Assembly: GCF_051851475.1 (NCBI RefSeq) | Contig: NZ_JBPUSJ010000004.1 | Location: forward strand, 1 to 64,000 | DNA length: 64,000 nt | Direction: 5' to 3' | DNA from: Carboxylicivirga taeanensis | Lineage (GTDB): Bacteria; Bacteroidota; Bacteroidia; Bacteroidales; Marinilabiliaceae | Part shown: piece after piece, positions 53,036 through 61,640 of the stretch | How the letters are laid out: every line of letters begins with the position of its first letter | How positions within the stretch are numbered: position 1 is the first letter of the stretch | Translations under genes and position numbers: made by a program | The notes under the pieces: generated by a model | What the model was told of the DNA's origin: nothing | The model's input: only the letters and a program-made list of their open reading frames with translations | The model's database searches: none

Positions 53036-53946
53036 TGTCTTTATCATTAACTATTCTTGGAAGTAATTCGGCATTACCTACATCGGATAGATATTCTACC
53101 GCTCAGATACTCTGTGTATCTGAGCGGTTTTTTTTGATTGATTGTGGGGAAGGTGCGCAAATGCAACTGCGTCGAAATAAGGTCAATTTTTCAAAAATCA
53201 ATCATATTTTTCTCTCCCATTTGCACGGCGACCATGTCTTTGGCTTAATGGGATTGATTTCCACCTTTGGTCTGTTAGGACGGCGCAAATCTTTAACCAT
53301 CCATGCCCATGCTGACTTAAAGGAGCTATTGGCGCCCCAGTTGGCCTACTTTTGCGCTGATTTGCCCTATCAAATCATCTTTCAGGATTTGCACTACGAT
53401 GCTCCACATGTTATTTATGAGGATAAAAAAGTGACGGTCGAATCCATTCCCTTATCACATCGAGTGCCTACTTGTGGGTTTATTTTTAAAGAGAAGGCAA
53501 GTATTCCGAATATTAGAAAAGAGGCCATTGCGCGCTATCAACTTACAGTACCAGAGATTGTGGCTATTAAGAATGGACAGCCTTTTATTGGAGAGGATGG
53601 TTCACCTGTTCCTCCGGAACAGTTGCTATTGCCTGCTGCAAAGCCTCTTTCTTATGCGTTTTGTTCAGATACGCGCTATTTTCGGCGGATCATTCCTTTT
53701 ATTCAAGGGGTTAGTTTGCTATATCATGAGGCTACATTTTTGCATGAGTTGAAAGTTTTAGCCAAACGATCCGGACATTCTACTGCGCGACAGGCCGCCA
53801 CTATTGCGCGTGATGCAGGTGTCGGACAGCTGTTACTTGGACACTTTTCAAGTCGCTATCGCGACTTAAGTGTATTTAAGGAAGAGGCTAAGGAGGTGTT
53901 CGAGAACGTGCATGTCGTTTCTGATAATCAGGTGTACGAGTTATAG
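53035..53946 (+). CDS. rnz: Ribonuclease Z
   Basis: 303 residues. MBL-fold tRNase Z: LTILGSNSALPTSDRYSTAQ at the N-terminus, the metal motif SHLHGDHVFG (61-70), the SHRVPTCGF region, YCSDTRYF-type block FCSDTRYFRRII, HEATF and the AxxAGV-GHFSSRY end (LLLGHFSSRY). It cuts the 3' trailer of tRNA precursors. The start overlaps the STAS stop by one base. Confidence 0.95.
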   Translation: MSLSLTILGSNSALPTSDRYSTAQILCVSERFFLIDCGEGAQMQLRRNKVNFSKINHIFLSHLHGDHVFGLMGLISTFGLLGRRKSLTIHAHADLKELLAPQLAYFCADLPYQIIFQDLHYDAPHVIYEDKKVTVESIPLSHRVPTCGFIFKEKASIPNIRKEAIARYQLTVPEIVAIKNGQPFIGEDGSPVPPEQLLLPAAKPLSYAFCSDTRYFRRIIPFIQGVSLLYHEATFLHELKVLAKRSGHSTARQAATIARDAGVGQLLLGHFSSRYRDLSVFKEEAKEVFENVHVVSDNQVYEL

Positions 53947-54143
53947 TATATACCAATAGTATTGGAGTCGACTTATTGCATTTCTTCAGATCAATTTTAG
54001 GATACATCTTCCCACTGTATCTTCTCAAATTCCTTTCAAATTGTAAGAAAATGTAATTTTTTATTGCTTGCTCAAAGCTAGAGTGGGACTGTATTGAACT
54101 CTGTTGTCTCACCTCAAACGTATTGCATTAATCTACTACAACT

Positions 54144-54159
54144 ATGCAAACGCTTGCAT
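54144..54159. promoter_or_regulatory. Candidate LacI-family operator upstream of the SusC gene
   Basis: ATGCAAACGCTTGCAT is a 16-bp near-perfect palindrome 70 bp before the SusC ATG. It differs by one base from the palindrome at 61576-61591 and has the central CG and half-sites typical of LacI-family binding. A -7-like GATATTTG lies just downstream (about 54177). Confidence 0.75.
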
Positions 54160-54229
54160 AAATAAATTTTTTACTTGATATTTGTCTAGTTATTTATTGA
54201 CACGTATCGTTTAACCAAAATTTAATCAA

Positions 54230-57200
54230 ATGAAAAAAAATCCGATTATAGGTTTAGTTATTAGATGTATAACTAGGCCTGGCGGAAGGCTTTTGTCAGT
54301 TCTGTTTTTATCAGTGATGATACTAAATGGAATGCAACTGTTTGCTCAGGAGCGTATATCTATTCAAGGAGAAGTGATAGACGTTAGTGGAGAGACCCTT
54401 CCTGGAGTTAATGTTTCAGTAAAAGGAACCAGTAATGGAACAATTACCGATATTACTGGTAAGTTTAGCTTATCAGTATTGAAAAATGAAGTGTTGGTGG
54501 TCAGCTTTGTCGGTTATAAAGCACAGGAAATTCCTATTGGGGAGCAGGTAAACTTTCGAATTGTGCTGGAGGAAGATGTTTTGGATTTGGATGAGGTGGT
54601 TGTCACAGCGCTTGGTATAAAAAGGGAAAAAAAGGCACTTGGCTATTCCGTAACAGAGGTAAATGCGGAGGATATTGCGCGTAATGGTGAAATGAATGCT
54701 ATGGCCAGTTTGGCCGGGAAGGTAGCAGGAGTTGATATCACCCAAACTTCAGCTGGACCATCAGGTTCAAAGCGTGTGGTTATTCGCGGTATCAGCGAAC
54801 TGGAAGGTTCCAATCAGCCGCTATATGTTATCGATGGTGTACCGGTTGATAACTCTACCAGGGGCCAGGCCACTGAATGGGGTGGTTTTGATCTGGGTGA
54901 TGGTACATCCGATCTTAACTCCGAAGATATTGAATCTATTTCAGTATTAAAAGGTGCGTCGGCTTCCGCGTTGTATGGTAGTCGGGCTTTGAATGGTGTT
55001 ATTTTAATTACTACAAAATCAGGAACAAAGGGGCGTAAAGGTCTTGGTGTAGAAATCAACTCTTCAGCAACAATAGATCAGGTTTCAACCAAACTGGATG
55101 ATTATCAAACCGTTTATGGGCAGGGAAATAACGGTCTACTGCCTCGAGAGGGACAACCGGCTAATAGCGCAACTACCGCATGGGGACCAAAGCTGGATCC
55201 GTCTATCATGCTTCGTCAGCAGGATGGGAATGAGTATCCTTATGCACGGGTTGATGAAAATGTACAGGGTTTCTTTAGGTTAGGAAAAACATTTAACAAT
55301 AGCGTAGCTTTATCGGCGGGCGGTGAAAAGGGAAGTGTGCGTTTTTCTTATACCAATGTGCACAACGAAGATATTATTCCCAAGAGTGGCTTGAATAGAA
55401 ATACTTTTAACCTGCGGGCTTTAACGGAGATTAATAGTTTTATGGAACTGGATGCAAAGGCTACTTACATAGCCGATAAGGTTAATAACCGTCCGGCAAT
55501 GACAGATGAGGTGACTAATATTGGTAACGGACTGGTTGGTCTGGCACCAAACTTCGATCAAGCTTGGTTACAAACGTATACCGATGAGGATGGTAATTAC
55601 ATCGACTACACGGGTAATGATTATCGTGCGAACCCATACTGGACCCTGAACGAAACCTTTAACCAAAGTCGAAAAAACAGATTTGTAGGTTTTGCATCGT
55701 TAAACGTGAGTCTGACTAAGGATTTAAAGTTACGCCTTAAATCAGGTATTGATCGATATAGTAGTCGCTTTGTTAATTTCTATGATAAGAACACGCCAAC
55801 CAAAGCCGGAGGTGTTTATAATGAAATTAACACGGATGCTCAGGAAATTAATTACGAAGCCCTTCTGAGCTATACAAAAACTTTGGGAGACTGGGATTTA
55901 TCTGCGAATGTGGGTGGTAATATTATGCAGAACAATATTAAAACCAATAATATTGCCGGGTCCAATATCATAGAGCCGGGTATTGCCAGTATCATTAACT
56001 TTACAAATGTTGAGGTGTTACCGAGCGAATATCGTAAGGAGATTCAGAGCATATACGCCTTTGCCCAATTCGGTTATAAGAATTTTGCATTTATTGATAT
56101 AACAGGTCGTAATGATTGGTCTTCGACACTGCCCTCTAACAATAATTCCTATTTTTACCCATCCGTCTCTGGTAGTTTTATTTTTACTGATGCCGCAGAT
56201 TTGAATTTGCCTTGGTTGACTTATGGTAAGCTGCGTGCGTCTTATGCACAGGTAGGTAGCGATACTGACCCTTATCGTTTGGCGTTAACATATGCCTTAA
56301 CAGGAAAGTCTTACAATGGAATGCCAACAGGTGAAATAATGGGTGATTTTGTGCCCAATTCCGATTTGTTGTCGCAAACCACCACCTCGTGGGAAGTAGG
56401 TACCGATTTACGCTTCTTAAATAATGCCCTTGGGTTGGATTTTACTTATTATGAGCAAACTACTGATGACCAGATTTTGAATGTTGAACTGCCCGTGGTA
56501 TCAGGTTATAAAAATGCCATTCTTAATTCCGGTTCGCTCGAAAATAAGGGTATTGAACTTCAGTTGACGGCAAGACCTTTTAAAGGTAATTTCTCGTGGG
56601 ACATTGTTGTGAATTACACTAAGGTTTGGAATAAAGTAGTGAGTCTTCATGAAGATGTGGATGCTTATACCATAGCTAATGCACGGTGGTCGGGAGTGAC
56701 CGTAGTGGCCCTGGCAGGCGAGGAATTTGGTACTATTATGGGTAATGCCTATGTGCGCGATCCGGAAGGCAATGTCGTGCATGATGCCTCCACTGGCATG
56801 CCCCTTGTTTCTGATGCTCCGCAAAAGATTGGAAGCATCTTGCCGGACTGGACAGGTGGAATGATCAATACCTTCTCATATAAGAACTTTACTCTAAAGG
56901 CAAATCTGGATATACGCATTGGTGGTGATATCTATTCGATTACCAACCGTCAGATGGTAGATGGAGGAACGCATGCTATTACAGAGTCTGGTCGCGAAGG
57001 ATTCAACGATTGGGCTAAACGCAATGACGACGCCCGAAATGAATGGATAGGTGGTGGTAATAATCCGGATGATTATGTGCCCCTCGAATTTGATAATGGA
57101 TTTGTAGGACAGGGTGTGAAGATGGTTGTGGATGACGCAGGTAATGTGACCTACGAAAAGAATGATGTGATTACTAATCCGCAGAGCTATTGGAGGCATA

Positions 57201-57478
57201 CATCTGCCAATATTCCGGAATCAAATGTTTATGATGCCAGTTATATTAAGATAAGAGATTTGAGTTTGGGTTATTCGGTGCCCAAGCAATTTCTCAAGAA
57301 TACACCCATACAGGGGCTCACCCTTACGGTTGTTGGGCGTAACCTGTTTACCCTGCACAAAAATGTGCCTAACATCGATCCGGAATCGACTTATAACAAC
57401 GGTAACGGACAAGGCCTTGAGTATGGTTCATTGCCTACGCGCCGTCACTATGGTTTTAACTTGAATATTAAGTTCTAA
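54230..57478 (+). CDS. SusC/RagA family TonB-linked outer membrane protein
   Basis: 1082 residues. After a signal peptide (cut near LFAQE) comes a carboxypeptidase-regulatory-like domain (ISIQGEVIDVSGETLPGVNV, about 38-115), a TonB-box region (DLDEVVVTALGI), the plug (GKVAGVDITQTS, YVIDGVPVDN, ESISVLKGASASALYGSRA) and a long barrel ending YGFNLNIKF. It imports oligosaccharides through the outer membrane with its SusD partner, which starts 15 bp on. Complete, and a likely target of the LacI regulator. Confidence 0.96.
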   Translation: MKKNPIIGLVIRCITRPGGRLLSVLFLSVMILNGMQLFAQERISIQGEVIDVSGETLPGVNVSVKGTSNGTITDITGKFSLSVLKNEVLVVSFVGYKAQEIPIGEQVNFRIVLEEDVLDLDEVVVTALGIKREKKALGYSVTEVNAEDIARNGEMNAMASLAGKVAGVDITQTSAGPSGSKRVVIRGISELEGSNQPLYVIDGVPVDNSTRGQATEWGGFDLGDGTSDLNSEDIESISVLKGASASALYGSRALNGVILITTKSGTKGRKGLGVEINSSATIDQVSTKLDDYQTVYGQGNNGLLPREGQPANSATTAWGPKLDPSIMLRQQDGNEYPYARVDENVQGFFRLGKTFNNSVALSAGGEKGSVRFSYTNVHNEDIIPKSGLNRNTFNLRALTEINSFMELDAKATYIADKVNNRPAMTDEVTNIGNGLVGLAPNFDQAWLQTYTDEDGNYIDYTGNDYRANPYWTLNETFNQSRKNRFVGFASLNVSLTKDLKLRLKSGIDRYSSRFVNFYDKNTPTKAGGVYNEINTDAQEINYEALLSYTKTLGDWDLSANVGGNIMQNNIKTNNIAGSNIIEPGIASIINFTNVEVLPSEYRKEIQSIYAFAQFGYKNFAFIDITGRNDWSSTLPSNNNSYFYPSVSGSFIFTDAADLNLPWLTYGKLRASYAQVGSDTDPYRLALTYALTGKSYNGMPTGEIMGDFVPNSDLLSQTTTSWEVGTDLRFLNNALGLDFTYYEQTTDDQILNVELPVVSGYKNAILNSGSLENKGIELQLTARPFKGNFSWDIVVNYTKVWNKVVSLHEDVDAYTIANARWSGVTVVALAGEEFGTIMGNAYVRDPEGNVVHDASTGMPLVSDAPQKIGSILPDWTGGMINTFSYKNFTLKANLDIRIGGDIYSITNRQMVDGGTHAITESGREGFNDWAKRNDDARNEWIGGGNNPDDYVPLEFDNGFVGQGVKMVVDDAGNVTYEKNDVITNPQSYWRHTSANIPESNVYDASYIKIRDLSLGYSVPKQFLKNTPIQGLTLTVVGRNLFTLHKNVPNIDPESTYNNGNGQGLEYGSLPTRRHYGFNLNIKF

Positions 57479-57493
57479 TAAATTAAGTAAATA

Positions 57494-59086
57494 ATGAAAG
57501 CACTAAATAAATACTTATTGGTTATATCGGTACTACTGTTAGGACTTGGCGCGTGTACCGATGATTTTGAGGATATTAATACTAATCCGCAGGCCTTTAA
57601 TTTTATCGATCCGGGTGTGCAGATGACGAAAATACAGCTCGATTTGAGTGGAAACCGTGAAGAGCTGTGGCGCTACGATTTGGGAATTTGCAGTCCTATG
57701 ATGCAGTATTTTGCCGGTTCGTGGTGGTGTCAGCACGGTGGGCAGTACCGCATTGTCGAAAAAAATCATTGGTTTACGCTTTGGGAAGAGATGTATCCAC
57801 GCGATATTAAAAATATTGTGGATGTTATTCATCGTACCGAGGGTGAGGAATATTATCAAAATACAAGGGCAGCTGCACGTATCCTAAAGGTGTATATGTT
57901 TTCAATACTGACGGATTTGTATGGTGATGTGCCTTATTTCGATGCGGGGAAAGGCTTCACCGATAAGGTTTTTCAGCCACGCTATGATAAGCAGGAAGAT
58001 ATCTATGCAGACTTCTTTAATGAGCTGGATGAGGCGGTGAATGACCTGGATGCTTCCAAAGAAGGTGTACGGGGTGATATTATGTATGGCGGTTCCGTTG
58101 AAAAATGGAAGCGTTTTGGTAATTCTTTACGGATGCGTTTGGGTTTCCGCCTGCAAAAGGTGAACCCCTCCGAAGCTGAAAAGCAAGTGAGAGCTGCCAT
58201 TGAAGGCGGTGTAATGCAAAGCAATGATGACCTGTGCAAGGTAGTACATCTCGATTTTGATTTTGTTGACGGCGAGAACCGTGGAAATGGTCGCTCCCAG
58301 GTGTTTCATGCTTCCGATGACTCGGAGGGCTACCGTTTAACCAATACTTTTGTTGATCACTTGAAAGCTACCAACGACCCTCGCCTATTTGTTTATGGAG
58401 GTACTTACCTGGGAGTAGTAAGTGGAAAATACGGACAGGATATTACCGAGTATCTTCAGATGGGTATTACCCACGGTGCCATGTGGTGGAATGAGTGGAG
58501 TGATTATGGTGATTTAATTGATGATGAGGGGAATTACATTGCCTGGGTGTCCCAAGGACATAAGCACATGATGCCCAGTAAGTATGTAGCTGATTTTACG
58601 GCACCCTTCTTCCATATGACTTATGCCGAAGTGGAGTTGTTGTTGGCAGAGGCAGCGTTGCTCGATTGGGGTGCAACAGGAGCAGCTGAGCATTACGAAA
58701 AGGCAGTGCGTGCCTCCATGGAGCATTGTGCCATGTACCCGGGTGCACCGGTCATAGCCTCCGATGTGGTGGATGCCTACCTGGAAGCAAACCCATTACC
58801 ATCAGCATCACCCGATAATTTAAAGGCCATACACAATCAAATGTGGGTCAACCTATACATGAATGGAGTTGAGGCTTACAGTAGCTTCCGTCGATCGGGT
58901 TACCCCGAGTTGGTGCCCTTTGAATCAGTGGAGTGGTACTCAAGCGGTACGGGAGGTGTCATACCCCGCCGTTTCTTCTATCCCGATTTTGAGGCCATTA
59001 ACAACCCTGAAAGCTATCAGGAGGCCATTGATCGCATGGGGGGAACCAACGATTGGTTAACCCGCGTTTGGTGGGATGTTGAATAA
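57494..59086 (+). CDS. SusD/RagB-like glycan-binding lipoprotein (SusD_2 type)
   Basis: 530 residues with a lipoprotein signal (lipobox GLGAC, Cys21) and the FEDINTNPQ motif that opens SusD-like 2 proteins. Helical TPR-like regions enclose loops rich in Trp and Tyr (YFAGSWWCQHGGQYR), as expected for sugar stacking. The C-terminus has NLYMNGVEAYSSFRRSGYPELVPF, the usual SusD_2 block. It is the lid of the SusC transporter. A 13-bp imperfect hairpin with GGGTG/CACCC ends (59102-59134) lies between it and the next gene and may shape transcript levels. Confidence 0.93.
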   Translation: MKALNKYLLVISVLLLGLGACTDDFEDINTNPQAFNFIDPGVQMTKIQLDLSGNREELWRYDLGICSPMMQYFAGSWWCQHGGQYRIVEKNHWFTLWEEMYPRDIKNIVDVIHRTEGEEYYQNTRAAARILKVYMFSILTDLYGDVPYFDAGKGFTDKVFQPRYDKQEDIYADFFNELDEAVNDLDASKEGVRGDIMYGGSVEKWKRFGNSLRMRLGFRLQKVNPSEAEKQVRAAIEGGVMQSNDDLCKVVHLDFDFVDGENRGNGRSQVFHASDDSEGYRLTNTFVDHLKATNDPRLFVYGGTYLGVVSGKYGQDITEYLQMGITHGAMWWNEWSDYGDLIDDEGNYIAWVSQGHKHMMPSKYVADFTAPFFHMTYAEVELLLAEAALLDWGATGAAEHYEKAVRASMEHCAMYPGAPVIASDVVDAYLEANPLPSASPDNLKAIHNQMWVNLYMNGVEAYSSFRRSGYPELVPFESVEWYSSGTGGVIPRRFFYPDFEAINNPESYQEAIDRMGGTNDWLTRVWWDVE

Positions 59087-59151
59087 GAAATTAGATTTAC
59101 GGGGTGTGCCCATACTAATGCGTATGGTGCACCCTCTAATCTTAAAAAGTC

Positions 59152-60453
59152 ATGAAACGGATATTATTTATAGTCTTCGCTGTTTGCTGTGTGTTGGTAG
59201 CTTGTGATAAGCATGATGAGGTAAGGCATGGCTTTGCTACATTGGGCACGCACGTGCAGTTGCCTCATTGTGTGATTGTTAAAACCTATTTTGCTGCTAA
59301 TCAGACAGCTCAAATTAAACTCGTGGACCTGCGCTCGCAGGAAGTGATTTGGAGTCACCAGGCCGATAGGCATCGTAATAAGTTTGTAGTTGGTGGTTTT
59401 CAATCAGGGCAAGTGCTTGATTACGAGCTGCAGCTGAATGATCAGGTGATGGATGAGGGACAGATAATTTTGCCCGAATTACCGGATGACTATGCAAGCT
59501 TTGTAGATGTGAAAATAGAGGGCGATCTTAATTTGGGTGGTAATTGTCTGTTGGTGAATAAAATGAGTATACCGTCCGGTGTGTTTATTTTCAATGAATA
59601 TGGTAAGGTTGTTTGGTCGCGTTTGTCTGATAACTTTATCAAGATGGTGAAAATGACGCAGCGTGGTACTTTATTGACACTGGAAGATAATACAGGGGAT
59701 AAATTTGGAAACGGCAACCTGATTTATGAAACAACTTTAAGTGGCGATACCCTTGTTGCGCTCAAGTACGGAGAGGGTGGTTTTGACAGGATGGCACATC
59801 ACGATGTGGTATTAACTGGCAGAGGTACTTACGCTTTTATTACCAATGTGAATGTAAATGGCATGGTGGTAGATGGTATTACCGAATTGACCGCTTATGG
59901 TACCAAGGTTTGGGAATGGGATATGGCACAGCATGTGCTGCCTATTGAGCCTGGACAGATCTTCGATCAGCCCTGGGGTAATTCTATTTTTGAGGATGAA
60001 AACGGTAATTACCTGCTTAGCTTTCGGGTCTTGAGCCAGGTATGGCGCGTCAACTCGGCTACGGGTAAGATTCTGATGAAGTTTGGACAAGGCTGCCAGG
60101 GCGCTATTGCCAAGGATATGTTGCCCATGTATCAGCATCATGCACAGTTACCTAAAACCGATGAGTTATTATTATTTGACAATGGTCATTTTGCAGAGCG
60201 TCCCTCAAGTCGTATAATGAAGTATCAGCTGGATGAAAAAGGTGAAGTTAAGCAGGTGAATGCCTGCATTGATTTACCTCAGGATCTGTTTTCTCCTTTT
60301 ATGAGTGCCGTTGAGACCTATCGAGATGGTTATCTTGTAACTTGTTCCATACCTGGCGTAATAGCTTTTATTGATGCATCTGGAGAGGTTGAGTGGAGCA
60401 TAAAAATGGGCGATAGGATGTTCAGGGCTCAACTGGTTGATAAAAAGATATGA
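59152..60453 (+). CDS. Arylsulfotransferase (ASST)-like lipoprotein
   Basis: 433 residues with a lipoprotein signal (lipobox VLVAC, Cys18). The chain folds as repeated beta blades, with blocks such as GNSIFEDENGNYLLSFRV and VWRVNSATGKILMKFG. Histidines that could match the ASST active site are in MAHHDV (216-217) and MYQHHAQ (329-330), with Arg354 in SSRIMKYQLDE. Classical ASSTs move sulfate from a phenolic ester to another phenol in the periplasm. Here the gene sits inside a SusCD locus, so it may instead bind or act on a sulfated glycan; this is inference. Sequence agreement is family-level only. Confidence 0.75.
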   Translation: MKRILFIVFAVCCVLVACDKHDEVRHGFATLGTHVQLPHCVIVKTYFAANQTAQIKLVDLRSQEVIWSHQADRHRNKFVVGGFQSGQVLDYELQLNDQVMDEGQIILPELPDDYASFVDVKIEGDLNLGGNCLLVNKMSIPSGVFIFNEYGKVVWSRLSDNFIKMVKMTQRGTLLTLEDNTGDKFGNGNLIYETTLSGDTLVALKYGEGGFDRMAHHDVVLTGRGTYAFITNVNVNGMVVDGITELTAYGTKVWEWDMAQHVLPIEPGQIFDQPWGNSIFEDENGNYLLSFRVLSQVWRVNSATGKILMKFGQGCQGAIAKDMLPMYQHHAQLPKTDELLLFDNGHFAERPSSRIMKYQLDEKGEVKQVNACIDLPQDLFSPFMSAVETYRDGYLVTCSIPGVIAFIDASGEVEWSIKMGDRMFRAQLVDKKI

Positions 60454-60499
60454 CATATCTGTTATATTTTTTTACTTTGCATTTCACTAACAGAATACT

Positions 60500-61528
60500 A
60501 TGTATCCCAAAGAAAAGAAAGGCGAAATAACTATTAACGACATCGCCAGAGAACTTAATATCTCACCATCAACCGTTTCGAGAGCCTTAAATGATCATGC
60601 GAAAATCAGTGAGGCGACCAAGAAGAAGGTAAAAGACATGGCGAGGGATTTAGGTTACGAGATTAATTTGGTAGCATCCAGCCTTTCTAAAAACAAAACA
60701 AATGTTATTGGGGTCATCATTCCGCACCTTGGCTCGCAGTTTTTTGCCAAAGCCTTAAGTGGTATTCAGGAAGTGGCCAGCGACAATGGCTATAATGTGA
60801 TTATTAGTCAGACAAATGAGAGCGTTCAACAGGAAATTGAAATGACAAGGGTCATGAACTCAGCTCGCGTAGACGGCGTAGTTTGCTGTCTTACGATGGA
60901 GACCACGGACGTCAGTCATTTTAATGTGTTTGTAAAAAAGGGGGTTCCGGTTGCAATGTTTGACCGCGTTAATTACTCTGTTCCTGGGCCTAAAGTGGTG
61001 GTAGATAATTATGAAGCAGGCTACGTTGCAACAGAGCATTTAATAAATATTGGGTGCAAAAAGTTAGCACATTTGGGGGGTATAGTGTCATCTAAAGTGT
61101 TTGAGGAGAGAGCGGAAGGCTTTAACGATGCTCTCAAGAAAAATGGATTGCCGCTTTTGCCACAGTTTTTGTTAGCGAGTGATTTAACAGAGCAAGATGC
61201 CCGCGATGCAGCTCGGTTATGGATGAGTTTACCAGACCGACCGGACGGTATTGTAGCAGCGAGCGCATCTACTGGCTTGGTAATTGCTTCCACAGTTAAA
61301 AGTATGGGTATGGCTTTGCCTGAATCTATTTCAATCATTTCATTGGGAAATGAGCGGTGCAATGAGTTTGTCTCACCATCTTTATCAGCCGTTGATATGC
61401 CTGGCTACGAAATGGGTAAATCAGCAGCCGAACAACTGATTAGTTGTATTAATAAAGGGGTGGTTGACAGTTCCATTATTTTAAAGCCAATCCAATTGCT
61501 CATCAGGAACTCATCTTTTAAACATTAG
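60500..61528 (+). CDS. LacI family transcriptional regulator
   Basis: 342 residues. The N-terminal helix-turn-helix is ITINDIARELNISPSTVSRA (about 9-28), then the hinge YEINLVASSLSKNKTNVIGV and a periplasmic-binding-protein-like effector domain (VIIPHLGSQFFAKALSGIQE, GVPVAMFDRVN, LLIRNSSF end). It is in the middle of the sugar locus and on the same strand. The two palindromes at 54144 and 61576 are its likely operators. The ligand is probably a breakdown product of the glycan; it is not shown. A -7-like TTACTTTG lies just upstream of its ATG. Confidence 0.95.
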   Translation: MYPKEKKGEITINDIARELNISPSTVSRALNDHAKISEATKKKVKDMARDLGYEINLVASSLSKNKTNVIGVIIPHLGSQFFAKALSGIQEVASDNGYNVIISQTNESVQQEIEMTRVMNSARVDGVVCCLTMETTDVSHFNVFVKKGVPVAMFDRVNYSVPGPKVVVDNYEAGYVATEHLINIGCKKLAHLGGIVSSKVFEERAEGFNDALKKNGLPLLPQFLLASDLTEQDARDAARLWMSLPDRPDGIVAASASTGLVIASTVKSMGMALPESISIISLGNERCNEFVSPSLSAVDMPGYEMGKSAAEQLISCINKGVVDSSIILKPIQLLIRNSSFKH

Positions 61529-61575
61529 TCACACGGTATTGCAGGCATAAGGGAGATTTTTTAGTGCATCTAAAA

Positions 61576-61591
61576 ATGCAAGCGCTTGCAT
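61576..61591. promoter_or_regulatory. Candidate LacI-family operator upstream of the GH2 gene
   Basis: ATGCAAGCGCTTGCAT is a perfect 16-bp palindrome, 49 bp after the stop of the LacI gene and 49 bp before the GH2 ATG. A -7-like CATATTTG lies between it and the gene (about 61608-61615), so a bound repressor would sit just upstream of, or over, the promoter. Confidence 0.82.
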
Positions 61592-61640
61592 AGATTCAAA
61601 ATATTATGCATATTTGCTGCAAACCAAAAAATTATATTAA

